A DNA stretch of 9,916 nucleotides from Phycisphaerales bacterium (GTDB lineage: Bacteria; Planctomycetota; Phycisphaerae; Phycisphaerales; SM1A02): NCBI GenBank assembly GCA_020427625.1, contig JAGQOI010000133.1, positions 1-9,916 of the forward strand, in the 5' to 3' direction. This document shows positions 1 through 6,043 of the stretch, piece after piece. The translations under genes and the position numbers were made by a program. Positions within the stretch are counted from its first letter, which is position 1, and every line of letters begins with the position of its first letter. The notes below the pieces were generated by a model that had not been told where the DNA came from, did not search any database, and saw only the letters and a program-made list of their open reading frames with translations.

Positions 1-965
1 CCCTTCACCGCATCGTCCGCGAGGATGATCCCGAACTCCTCCGAGACCGCCTCCTCCGACGCGGATCCGCCGACGTCGAGGAAGTTGACCGGCTCGCCGC
101 CGTGCAGTTTGATGATGTCCATCGTGCCCATCGCAAGGCCCGCGCCGTTCACGAGGCAGCCGATGTTGCCGTCGAGTGCGACGTAACTCAGACCGAACGT
201 GTTCGCGCGAAGCTCGGACGGGTTCTCGGCGGCCGGGTCGAACAGCGCCTCGATGTCCTTGTGCCGGAACATCGCGTTGTCGTCGAAGTTGAACTTCGCG
301 TCGATCGCGAGCACCTGGCCGTCCGCGTGATCCGCGGTCGGCGGCGTCACGATGAGCGGATTGATCTCGGCGAGAGCCGCGTCCTTCGTGAGGAACAGCT
401 TCGCCAGGCGCAACATGATGTTCACCGCCTGACCCACCTGTCGCCCGGTGAAGCCGAGCCGGAAGGCGACCTCGCGGGCCTGGTACGGCTGGAGACCGAG
501 CAGCGGGTGGAACGGCATCTTGATGATCGCGTCGGGATTCTCCTCCGCGACCTTCTCGATCTCGACGCCGCCTTCGGCCGAGGCGATCAGCGTGTTCGTC
601 CCGCGCCCGCGATCGACCGTGATCGCGAGGTAGTACTCCTTCGCAATGTCGACGCCCGCGGCGACGAGCAGTCGTGTGACCGGCAGACCGGCCGCGCCGG
701 TCTGCGGCGAGACCATGCGGTTCGTCAGCATGAACTTTGCCGCCGCGCGGGCCTCGGCCGCCGAGCGGACGAGTTTCACGAAGCCGGCCTTCCCTCGACC
801 GCCCGCGTGCACCTGCGCCTTGATGACGGCGAGGCCGCATCCGCCGTCGAAGATCGCCTTCGCCTGGGCTTCGGCGGCATCGACGCTCTGCACCATGGCG
901 CCGGCGGGAACGGGAATGCCGGCGCCGGCCAGAAGTTCACGGGCCTGGTACTCATGGACTTTCAT
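1..965 (-). CDS. sucC: Succinyl-CoA synthetase (ADP-forming) beta subunit, partial
   Basis: This is the beta subunit of succinyl-CoA synthetase. With the alpha subunit SucD it interconverts succinyl-CoA and succinate, coupled to nucleoside triphosphate formation, in the cytosolic TCA cycle. The reverse strand reads MKVHEYQAREL at the N-terminus, which is typical of the family. The ATP-grasp region carries KAQVHAGGRGKAG (residues about 49-61), followed by EINPL (200-204). The signature DGNIGCLVNGAGLAMGTMD lies near 265-283, with NFLDVGG at 294-300. About 321 codons are present of a usual length near 390, so the C-terminal part lies beyond the left edge. The ATG is supported by a GGAG 11 nt upstream and a promoter with about a 43-nt leader. 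sucD would be expected just downstream, outside the window, but this cannot be seen. No internal stop or frameshift was found. Confidence 0.97.
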   Translation of the reverse strand, partial: MKVHEYQARELLAGAGIPVPAGAMVQSVDAAEAQAKAIFDGGCGLAVIKAQVHAGGRGKAGFVKLVRSAAEARAAAKFMLTNRMVSPQTGAAGLPVTRLLVAAGVDIAKEYYLAITVDRGRGTNTLIASAEGGVEIEKVAEENPDAIIKMPFHPLLGLQPYQAREVAFRLGFTGRQVGQAVNIMLRLAKLFLTKDAALAEINPLIVTPPTADHADGQVLAIDAKFNFDDNAMFRHKDIEALFDPAAENPSELRANTFGLSYVALDGNIGCLVNGAGLAMGTMDIIKLHGGEPVNFLDVGGSASEEAVSEEFGIILADDAVK

Positions 966-1015
966 CGGCTCAGTTGCTCCGCAGACGGATTCGGGACGTG
1001 ATTCGAGAACACCGG

Positions 1016-1044
1016 ATCATACGGGCATCGTCGCCGCCGCTCAA
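1016..1044 (-). promoter_or_regulatory. Candidate sigma-70-type promoter of sucC
   Basis: On the minus strand TTGAGC (1044-1039) is followed after exactly 17 nt by TATGAT (1021-1016). These match the TTGACA and TATAAT consensus at 4/6 and 5/6 positions. Transcription would start near 1009, about 43 nt upstream of the sucC ATG. The same TTGAGC hexamer and the same 17-nt spacing occur at the thrS promoter. Confidence 0.55.
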
Positions 1045-1381
1045 AGACGACCTCGGCCCGCGACGCCACCATGCCTCGCCCCCCCCACCGGCATCGACAT
1101 GGCCGTCCGGCGACGCGGCGTGTGCGATCCCGGCGGATCGTGCGACCAGCGGGGTGACGGGCCTCGATCTCATCCTCCAGGCCATCGAAGGACTGCACGT
1201 CCTCGGCGCCCTGCCCGTCGTGCTCCGCGTCCCTTGATCGAGCCGCGCCGGCGATTCCGCGCAATCGCGGCCCTCGACGTATCCGGGAACCGAACCTCGG
1301 CACATGCACGTGTTGAGATCGGACATCGCGACCGCGCTCACCGCCCACACCACCCTCCGGGACTGCAGGGAGATGCGTCTC
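1045..1381. other. Intergenic region between divergent sucC and secreted-protein gene
   Basis: No convincing gene is seen here. A short plus-strand frame ends at 1237 with a hydrophobic tail (GLDLILQAIEGLHVLGALP) but has no ribosome binding site. A run of eight or more C sits near 1079-1087. A small hairpin, CCGCG-CAAT-CGCGG, lies near 1257-1270. AGGGAG at 1367-1372 is the ribosome binding site of the next gene. I could not identify a clear -35/-10 pair for the rightward gene. Confidence 0.5.
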
Positions 1382-2359
1382 ATGCGCACCATCATGCTCA
1401 GCGGACTGGCGACGGGACTCCTCGCCGGCGCGCTCGTCGCGTCCGGCGCGGGACCATCCGTCGCATGGTCCATCAACCTCTACGACGCCGGCGCCACGCC
1501 CGACTCGTTCGGACCGGCGCCCAACGCCCGACGCATCATGGGGGAGCGCGATCCCAACTTCTTCGTCATCGACGGCCCGGCCAACGGTTCGTTCACCGTC
1601 TCGGCCTCCTCCATCGACATCCCGCACGGTGATCCGACCCGCGCCCATGCCGTCTTCCCGCCGGTGAGCGGCACGTTCGACGGCAGCGGTCACGCCGAGA
1701 TCCGGATCCCGCCGTGGTGGGTCGCCGAGGGCGACCAGTTCACGCTCCGGGCCCACGTCGACGGCGGATCGTCCGGCGTGCCCATCGGCGTCGACGTCGT
1801 CCGCACGATGAGTTCGTTCATCGCGCTCGGCATGCCCGTCGGCAGTCTGGCGAACGCCCGCGGCTGCCTCATGGGCATGACGAACGACAGCATCTTCATC
1901 GGCAACATCGAATACGCCGTCACCGCGAAGACCGAACTCGGCAACCTCGACGACCTCTCCGAACTCGTCGTCGGACAATCCTGGCTCGTCGTGACCGGCC
2001 GCTTCATGGCCGGCGGCGGGTTCGAAGCGACGGAGATCAACCTCGAGAACCTCGAGCAGTACACGCGCCTCGAAGGACGCGTCCAGGGCATCGGTCCCTC
2101 CGGACTCGCCCTCATGAACGTGTCCGTCTACGTGAGCCCGAACACGCAGTACTACGACTACGCGACCGGTGAGCCGCGCACGTTCGAGGACGTCGGCGGC
2201 GGCATGCCGATCGAGGTCTTCATCGACACGCACGGCACGATGTACCCGGAAGCCGTCGAGATCGCCCTGAACGTTCCGATCGAGCCCGAGCCCGAACCCG
2301 AGCCGGAACGCGAGCCCGAGCAGGAGTTCGAACTCCCGCCTCCGCCGTACTGCGGCTGA
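1382..2359 (+). CDS. Secreted protein with two DUF5666-like repeats and Glu-Pro-rich tail
   Basis: This is an exported protein of 325 aa with unknown role. ATG 1382 is chosen because AGGGAG (1367-1372) lies 9 nt upstream; the earlier ATG at 1373 abuts that site and would be too close. Residues 1-28 form a Sec-type signal peptide: MRT, then a hydrophobic Leu/Ala core, ending PSVA before WS. Residues about 160-224 and 229-297 look like two copies of a DUF5666-type beta domain. Each has a G-x-V or GCLMG opening, a YAVTAKTEL or YVSPNTQYY strand, and a closing A-T-E-I-like strand (FEATEINL, PEAVEIAL); the first also has VVGQSWLVVTGRF. The N-terminal region (29-159) is unrecognised. The tail (300-325) has alternating Glu-Pro, then PPPPYCG. 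It is monocistronic, between a divergent sucC and a convergent gene. The DUF5666 call rests on pattern resemblance; export is well supported. Confidence 0.8.
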   Translation: MRTIMLSGLATGLLAGALVASGAGPSVAWSINLYDAGATPDSFGPAPNARRIMGERDPNFFVIDGPANGSFTVSASSIDIPHGDPTRAHAVFPPVSGTFDGSGHAEIRIPPWWVAEGDQFTLRAHVDGGSSGVPIGVDVVRTMSSFIALGMPVGSLANARGCLMGMTNDSIFIGNIEYAVTAKTELGNLDDLSELVVGQSWLVVTGRFMAGGGFEATEINLENLEQYTRLEGRVQGIGPSGLALMNVSVYVSPNTQYYDYATGEPRTFEDVGGGMPIEVFIDTHGTMYPEAVEIALNVPIEPEPEPEPEREPEQEFELPPPPYCG

Positions 2360-2383
2360 TCCGTCCATCCCCACCAACCCTCA

Positions 2384-2416
2384 CGATCGGGAGGCGCACG
2401 TCGTGCCTCCCGGTCG
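2384..2416. terminator. Bidirectional hairpin terminator between convergent genes
   Basis: CGATCGGGAGGC (2384-2395) pairs with GCCTCCCGGTCG (2405-2416): 12 bp with one G-T wobble and a 9-nt loop. It sits between the stops of the rightward secreted-protein gene (2359) and the leftward TfoX-domain gene (2419), so it can serve both. There is no long U tract on either side. Confidence 0.7.
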
Positions 2417-2418
2417 CT

Positions 2419-2748
2419 TCATTTCGGCGGGAGTGTGCGCACGAACCGGGCCGCGCGATCGATCCACGCCCGCAGCGCCGCGTCGTCGCGCACGCCCGCG
2501 GCATCGACGCAGACCATCGAGCGCATCGGGCGCCCGGTGAAGTCCATCGGACGCGTGTGCGGTTCGTCGAGCGCGTCCGCGGCACCGGCGCCCCCGAGGC
2601 GCAGGACGAGGTCGGTGTTCGCGATCCCGCAGCACATGTGTCCGTTGATGGTGAAACAGACGCCGCCGAACATGCGGACTTCCTTCACGCCGCGCCGACG
2701 GGCCAGGACGGCGCGCACGCGTTGGACGAGTTCGGCATCGGCGGGCAT
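2419..2748 (-). CDS. TfoX N-terminal domain family protein
   Basis: This 109-aa protein is a stand-alone TfoX N-terminal domain. Family hallmarks are RMFGGVCFTINGHMCCGI (residues about 25-42), the DLVLRLG strand, and HTRPMDFTGRPMRSMVCVD (64-82), ending in the usual LPPK. Small proteins of this type are widespread; the domain takes its name from the competence regulator TfoX/Sxy, but these single-domain versions have no established function and there is no competence gene nearby. The length is normal for the family. The ATG is preceded by GGGGA with 7-nt spacing. The gene starts 27 bp after the stop of the PH-domain gene upstream on the same strand, so the two are probably co-transcribed. It ends at the shared hairpin with the convergent gene. 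Confidence 0.87.
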   Translation of the reverse strand: MPADAELVQRVRAVLARRRGVKEVRMFGGVCFTINGHMCCGIANTDLVLRLGGAGAADALDEPHTRPMDFTGRPMRSMVCVDAAGVRDDAALRAWIDRAARFVRTLPPK

Positions 2749-2775
2749 GGCGAGGTCCCCGGAGGCGGGGTCGAT

Positions 2776-3096
2776 CTACAGGCTTCGGTACTCGTCGATC
2801 ATGTCGCGGACGCCCTCGGGGTCCCGGACGCCGCGCATGTTGATCTCGACGTTGGCGCCCCCGCCGGCGGAGCTGTCCATGCTGATGTCGCCGACGTTGA
2901 AGAGTCGCTGCACGACGGTCTGTTCGATGCGGATGTTGCGGATGTGGGTATGGAGGACCTCGCTGGAGTGCTTCGCGAGCAGTCCGGTGCGATGGATGGT
3001 GCGCTTGTTCGTGATGACCATGCGGGCGGTGAGGTAGTCGCGGATCCACCACGCGGCCCACCAGGCGCCGGCGGCGGCGGCGATGATAAGACCCGG
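2776..3096 (-). pseudogene. C-terminal half of split gene: transmembrane segment plus bacterial PH domain (bPH_2 type)
   Basis: This is the continuation, in the same frame, of the 3097-3411 reading frame after a single TGA at 3099-3097. It first encodes a second membrane segment (PGLIIAAAAGAWWAAWWIRDY). Then comes a bacterial PH-like domain of the DUF304/bPH_2 type: VITNKRTIHRTGLL, a strand-rich HTHIRNIRIEQTVVQRLF, VGDISMDS and the closing RGVRDPEGVRDMIDEYRSL. The order TM-TM-PH matches known membrane proteins with this domain, whose function is mostly unknown. The first in-frame ATG after the stop (3021) has no ribosome binding site, so independent translation looks weak. The PH domain itself shows no other damage, so the break is recent, tolerated by readthrough, or a sequencing error. 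Stop is TAG at 2778-2776. Confidence 0.75.
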
Positions 3097-3411
3097 TCAG
3101 AGGGTCCAGTCCGGGACGGTGCTCATGGTGGACGCGGCGAGTTCGAGGGCGATGCCGCCGGCGACGAGGATGACGATGGTCGAGAAGCGCAGCGGATGCG
3201 CCCTGAACATCGCCGGGCGGAGCGTCACGACGAGGCGCTCGACGTCGTCTTCCGCCGCCTCGTCGTCGTCGACCGGCCCGGCCTCCCGGGCGACCGGCAG
3301 GGCGGGTATCCGGTTTACGTCGCCGCACTTCGGGCACGCGACCTTGCCGCCGGCCTTCGAGGGATCGACGAAGAATTCATGCTCACAGTCGTCGCAGATG
3401 ATCTGGATCAC
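3097..3411 (-). CDS. N-terminal half of split gene: zinc ribbon plus transmembrane segment
   Basis: This frame would make a 104-aa product that ends prematurely at TGA. The start is GTG 3411, supported by GGAG 6 nt upstream. Residues 6-9 (CDDC) and 26-29 (CPKC) form a four-cysteine zinc ribbon of the kind found at the front of many membrane proteins. An acidic linker (48-56) follows, then VVTLRPAMFRAHPLRF and a hydrophobic membrane segment (about 79-94). The reading frame continues without shift past the TGA into a second membrane segment and a PH domain. Changing the stop to TGG would give one 211-aa protein reading DWTLWPGLII. I infer one ancestral gene rather than two. It is the first gene of a leftward unit with the TfoX-domain gene. 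Confidence 0.7.
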   Translation of the reverse strand: MIQIICDDCEHEFFVDPSKAGGKVACPKCGDVNRIPALPVAREAGPVDDDEAAEDDVERLVVTLRPAMFRAHPLRFSTIVILVAGGIALELAASTMSTVPDWTL

Positions 3412-3421
3412 GTCGCACTCC

Positions 3422-3453
3422 GATTCCGGTGGCCGATATCACTATACGGAATC
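3422..3453 (-). promoter_or_regulatory. Candidate -10 box inside an inverted repeat, zinc-ribbon/PH gene promoter
   Basis: On the minus strand TATAGT (3446-3441) matches the -10 consensus at 5/6 positions and lies about 30 nt upstream of the GTG start. No good -35 box is found at 16-18 nt. The box is flanked by a 7-bp inverted repeat, GATTCCG (3422-3428) and CGGAATC (3447-3453), which could be an operator. This is suggestive only. Confidence 0.35.
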
Positions 3454-3683
3454 CGGAGTCGCGTCTGTGATCTGGACGATGTGAGCCACCGGTCGCCGAC
3501 ACGCCCGGAGGGTGCTCGGGATCGGGGTGGTGACGAGGTGATGACGGGTCGGGAACCCCGGAAGATCGTGGCATCCGACCGGGTCCGACCGTACGATGCG
3601 CCGGGGTCGACGCGACGGGACGGACGAAGGAGGGGCCTTCATACGTCATGCCACCGCCCATTGCCGCTCGCTGCCGCGACCAC

Positions 3684-3778
3684 GACTGTTCGCCGGCGGA
3701 TCCCTGTGGAGCACAGCCTTTCTCCCGCTCTGGGTTCTTCCTCCCTACTGGGCTCACAGGGATCCGCCGGGGACAGTC
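3684..3778. repeat. Long inverted repeat, stem-loop with pyrimidine-rich loop
   Basis: The core arm CCGGCGGATCCCTGTG (3693-3708) pairs perfectly over 16 bp with 3755-3770. After one bulged G (3709) three more pairs form (3710-3712 with 3752-3754). Outside one G-G mismatch the pairing continues: CT with AG, a bulged T, then GACTG with CAGTC, reaching 3684 and 3778. The 39-nt loop (3713-3751) on the plus strand is pyrimidine-rich with TTCTCCC and TTCCTCCC. There is no T tract for termination. Both neighbouring genes point away, so a gene terminator is not expected here. It may be a structured RNA, a short non-autonomous element with terminal repeats, or a cruciform site. Confidence 0.8.
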
Positions 3779-3804
3779 CGACGCGCCGGGTCGGCCGGGT
3801 CGAT

Positions 3805-3853
3805 GCGCGCCCGGGTCGCTCCGGGAGCGCCCGCCGCGTTCGCGCGCGGCGGG
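3805..3853. repeat. Two adjoining GC-rich hairpins
   Basis: Hairpin A pairs GCGC-G-CCCGG (3805-3814) with CCGGG-A-GCGC (3821-3830), with one mismatch and loop GTCGCT. Hairpin B pairs CCCGCCGCG (3830-3838) with CGCGGCGGG (3845-3853) around loop TTCGCG, and shares base 3830 with A. In DNA this GC-rich such pairing can be chance, but both directly follow the large inverted repeat. Confidence 0.5.
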
Positions 3854-4027
3854 ATCCGGGACCGACGCGGACGGCGCCGCGACTCAAGCCTCAGAGAGAC
3901 CGCCGGTCCGCCCGTACGCGCGCGAATCCGGGCAGAATCCGCTTCGACGTGTTCGAACCCCTCCGACGGCGCCGATCGGTCGTGTTCTTGAAAATGAATG
4001 CAATCCGGTGAATACCAACCGACATGA

Positions 4028-4666
4028 ATGGGGCGGATGCGGACCCGGATGAATGTGATCGGTCGTCCATCAGCGGACACGTCCGACCCGGGCGCGTTGG
4101 GACCGGAGGCGTTCGCCGCGCGATTCGAGACGGCGTGGCGGACGCTCTGGTGCATCGCGGCCGGCGTTCTGGGATCGCCGCAGCATGCCGAGGATGTCGT
4201 GCAGGACGCCGCCGTGATCGGACTCCAGAAACTCGGTGACTTCGATCCCGCGACGAACTTCACGGCGTGGATGGGGCGCATCGTGCGGAACCTGGCCCTG
4301 AACGACGCCCGTCGCCGCCAGCGTCGCCGGACCTACCCTCAGAACCCGACGACGATCGACGAGACCCGATCCGCGGCCCTGACGACTGCCGATCCGACCC
4401 CGATCGACGGGTCCGGCCGGATCGGACCCGGCCAGCACGCCTTCGACGACGAGGTCATGTGCGGACTCCGCCAACTCGACGACACCGCCCGCGCCTGCCT
4501 CCTGCTCCGCACCATCATGGACATGACCTACCGCGACATCGCACGAACGCTCGACATCCCCGAGGGCACGGCGATGAGTCACGTGCACCGCGCTCGCCGG
4601 AGCCTGCGCGAACACCTCATCCATCGGGACCCGGCCACGACCGCCGCGGGAGGAGACGCCCCATGA
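4028..4666 (+). CDS. ECF-family RNA polymerase sigma factor
   Basis: This is a sigma-70-family extracytoplasmic-function factor that directs RNA polymerase to a limited set of promoters. Region 2 spans about residues 26-100, with the recognisable AEDVVQDAAVIGLQKLGDFDP and FTAWMGRIVRNLALNDARRRQRR. A variable linker (101-140) follows. Region 4 is at about 143-200, with LRQLDDTARACLLLRTIMDMTYRDIA and the helix-turn-helix DIPEGTAMSHVHRARRSLREHL. The 212-aa length is normal. The start is uncertain: ATG 4028 gives the longest frame, but ATG 4049 (MNVIGRPSAD) is equally possible, and neither has a strong ribosome binding site. The stop overlaps the next start as ATGA, which implies translational coupling to a membrane protein, probably its regulator. 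I cannot assign a numbered ECF group. Confidence 0.93.
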   Translation: MGRMRTRMNVIGRPSADTSDPGALGPEAFAARFETAWRTLWCIAAGVLGSPQHAEDVVQDAAVIGLQKLGDFDPATNFTAWMGRIVRNLALNDARRRQRRRTYPQNPTTIDETRSAALTTADPTPIDGSGRIGPGQHAFDDEVMCGLRQLDDTARACLLLRTIMDMTYRDIARTLDIPEGTAMSHVHRARRSLREHLIHRDPATTAAGGDAP

Positions 4667-5445
4667 CGAACCGCTTCGACGCGCGACACGAGGAATTCGA
4701 CCGGCGTCTCGACGAGCTCGCGGCCGGCGGCGGCGCGATCCCGCCCGAGGCCTTCGCCGACGACGACGGCGATCTCCGCGCCCTCGCCGCCCTCCAGGCG
4801 CGACTCGACGCATCGTTGCGCCGACAGTTCAGTCTGCCCGACGCACCGAGTCGCGGCGCGAGTCCCGCGCCCGCGGCGCCTCCGCTCACCCGGGTCCGAG
4901 GCGTGTCGTGGACGCATCGTGTCGGCATCGCCGCCGTGATCGTCGCCGGGCTCTTCGGCGCCTGGTCGACCTGGACGCAGGTGCACCAGTGGTGGTCGAA
5001 GCCGACGATGACGGTCGCCTACGGCGGCGCGACGTGGTCGTCGGCGACGGCCGCGTACGAGCACCTCGTCGACTCCGAGTTCGCCGAGGTCTGGGTGTGC
5101 CCGCGGGAGCGGTTCGTGGACCACACCCGCCGGCGGTTCGGCACCGCCCTCTATGTCGACGTCGACACGGTGCCGGACATCGTCGGGCTCGGGCTCTACG
5201 ACTGCGGCATCCGGACGACGCCCGCGCTGTGCTTCGTCGCGACGATCGACGAGCACCCGGCGGTCATGATCATCGCGATCACCGCGTTCGTCGATGCGAA
5301 GATGTTCGTCGACGGCGACGGCCTGCACGTCCATCGACGCGAGCTCGGACCGTTCTCGCTCTTCGAGGTCTCGCCGGACGAGACGCCTCACCTGCTCGAT
5401 CACGCCATGATCGTCGACGACGTCGGGTCGTCGGGCGACGAGTAG
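4663..5445 (+). CDS. Single-pass membrane protein coupled to the ECF sigma factor, putative anti-sigma factor
   Basis: This 260-aa protein probably controls the sigma factor whose stop codon it overlaps (ATGA); GGGAGGAG precedes the ATG with good spacing. Residues 1-80 are predicted cytoplasmic, with charged helices (FDARHEEFDRRLDELAAGG and DLRALAALQARLDASLRRQF) suited to binding a sigma factor. There is no HxxxCxxC motif of the zinc-binding anti-sigma family. A membrane segment lies at about 87-101 (VGIAAVIVAGLFGAW). The rest (102-260) would be outside the membrane and begins with TQVHQWW and a VAYGGATWSSATAAYEHL segment. It contains three cysteines (146, 181, 190) and I recognise no fold. 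The regulatory role is inferred from gene order and topology only. The gene ends just before the 20-bp tandem repeats. Confidence 0.75.
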   Translation: MTNRFDARHEEFDRRLDELAAGGGAIPPEAFADDDGDLRALAALQARLDASLRRQFSLPDAPSRGASPAPAAPPLTRVRGVSWTHRVGIAAVIVAGLFGAWSTWTQVHQWWSKPTMTVAYGGATWSSATAAYEHLVDSEFAEVWVCPRERFVDHTRRRFGTALYVDVDTVPDIVGLGLYDCGIRTTPALCFVATIDEHPAVMIIAITAFVDAKMFVDGDGLHVHRRELGPFSLFEVSPDETPHLLDHAMIVDDVGSSGDE

Positions 5446-5446
5446 A

Positions 5447-5539
5447 CGGCGGCGATCCCCCCGCGTCGGCGGCGATCCCCCCGCGTCGGCGGCGATCCCC
5501 CCGCGTCGGCGGCGATCCCCCCGCGTCGGCGGCGATCCC
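5447..5539. repeat. 20-bp perfect tandem repeats, four copies plus a 13-nt partial copy
   Basis: The unit CGGCGGCGATCCCCCCGCGT is repeated without change at 5447-5466, 5467-5486, 5487-5506 and 5507-5526. A fifth copy matches for 13 nt (5527-5539) before diverging. The array begins one base after the stop of the sigma-partner gene and ends 31 bp before the stop of the convergent FHA gene. Each unit junction can form a small CCGC-GTCG-GCGG hairpin, and the minus strand carries four G6 runs. There are no spacers, so it is not a CRISPR array. It lies where terminators for two convergent genes would be expected. Confidence 0.95.
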
Positions 5540-5570
5540 GGTTCCCGTGCATGGCGGGGGCGTCCGGGCG

Positions 5571-5942
5571 CTATCGGATCATCGTGCTGCGATGGCGCTG
5601 TCCGCTGACCTTGTAGTGCATGAGCGCCGATTCGCGATCCTCGAAGTCCTCGATGGTGTACATGAGCTTCGAGTGTCCGAGTTCGAAGATGTCGCCGTCT
5701 TCGAGGAGGGCGTCCTCTTCGACCCGCCGCCCGTTGAGGAAGACGCCGTTGGCGCTCTTCATGTCGAGCAGGTGGTAGCGATCGTCCGACGCGTCGTAGC
5801 GGACCTGCGCGTGCTTGCGCGAGACGAGCTCGTCCACCACCTGGATCGGGCAGCTCTCCCCGCGTCCGATGACGAAGGTCCGGTGACCGAGCGGATAGTA
5901 GTCGCCTTCGTTCGGACCGGACACGATGATGATCGACGCCAT
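5571..5942 (-). CDS. FHA-domain protein
   Basis: This is a 123-aa protein that is almost entirely a forkhead-associated domain, which binds phosphothreonine on partner proteins in Ser/Thr kinase signalling. The conserved elements are all present: VIGRGESCPI (residues 24-33), the SRKHA motif with Ser41 and His44, and the ANGVFLNG turn (64-71). The closing strands are DGDIFELG and LMYTIED. A short basic tail (110-123) follows. The start at ATG 5942 is chosen because GGAGG lies about 7 nt upstream and the domain begins at once (MASIIIVSGPNEG). A longer frame to 6005 would start inside the -35 element of the gene's own promoter. No kinase, phosphatase or secretion gene is adjacent, so its partner is unknown. 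Confidence 0.94.
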   Translation of the reverse strand: MASIIIVSGPNEGDYYPLGHRTFVIGRGESCPIQVVDELVSRKHAQVRYDASDDRYHLLDMKSANGVFLNGRRVEEDALLEDGDIFELGHSKLMYTIEDFEDRESALMHYKVSGQRHRSTMIR

Positions 5943-5973
5943 GCTGAACCCTCCGATCGAGACATCCATCTGC

Positions 5974-6002
5974 ATTATGGGGACCGAGGGCCCGGTTGAC
6001 AA
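5974..6002 (-). promoter_or_regulatory. Candidate sigma-70-type promoter of the FHA gene
   Basis: On the minus strand TTGTCA (6002-5997) is followed after 17 nt by CATAAT (5979-5974), each 5/6 to consensus. The start point would be near 5967, giving a leader of about 25 nt that ends with the GGAGG ribosome binding site. This is the strongest promoter match in the window. Confidence 0.65.
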
Positions 6003-6014
6003 CACGGAGGCGGG

Positions 6015-6043
6015 TTGAGCGTACCGGGGGGTCGTCCTACACT
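6015..6043 (+). promoter_or_regulatory. Candidate sigma-70-type promoter of thrS
   Basis: TTGAGC (6015-6020) is followed after exactly 17 nt by TACACT (6038-6043); each is 4/6 to consensus. The predicted start near 6050 gives thrS a leader of about 130 nt. The leader contains a perfect 10-nt palindrome, TGCCGCGGCA (6076-6085), flanked by CGGGC (6064-6068) and GCCCG (6087-6091), which could form an outer stem. Its -35 box lies only 12 bp from that of the divergent FHA promoter. Confidence 0.5.

Larger units (their letters stand above)
3454..4027. other. Divergent intergenic region with hairpins and no gene
   Basis: About 570 bp separate the leftward zinc-ribbon/PH gene from the rightward sigma factor gene. 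Frames here are Arg/Pro-rich, lack ribosome binding sites and resemble no protein, so I call none. No tRNA cloverleaf, RNase P RNA, tmRNA or SRP RNA signature was recognised. The region holds the large inverted repeat (3684-3778) and two GC-rich hairpins (3805-3853). At the right end TTGAAA (3988-3993) is a plausible -35 box for the sigma factor gene, but the expected -10 position (GAATAC/AATACC near 4010-4016) is poor. Confidence 0.6.

Noticed and set aside
974..1237. Short plus-strand frame with a hydrophobic, protein-like tail between sucC and the secreted-protein gene
   Set aside because: No ribosome binding site at any start, a Pro/Arg-rich front half, and overlap with the sucC promoter; GC-rich DNA gives such frames by chance.
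962..2377. Long minus-strand frame opposite the secreted-protein gene
   Set aside because: Arg/Asp/Gly-rich shadow of a gene with a clear signal peptide and ribosome binding site on the other strand.
3097..3099. Recoding of TGA as an amino acid in this organism
   Set aside because: TGA ends at least five apparently complete genes in the window (secreted protein, TfoX-domain, sigma factor, thrS, unknown protein).
3940..3970. tRNA T-arm, because of GTTCGAACCC
   Set aside because: The flanks do not form a T stem and no acceptor or anticodon arm is found around it.
2557..4011. Long plus-strand frame across the TfoX and zinc-ribbon/PH genes
   Set aside because: Antisense to recognisable domains; composition is not protein-like.
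5447..5539. CRISPR array
   Set aside because: Copies are head to tail without spacers and no cas genes are present.
5447..5539. G-quadruplex from the four G6 runs
   Set aside because: Loops would be 14 nt, longer than usual for stable quadruplexes; mentioned only as a side property of the array.
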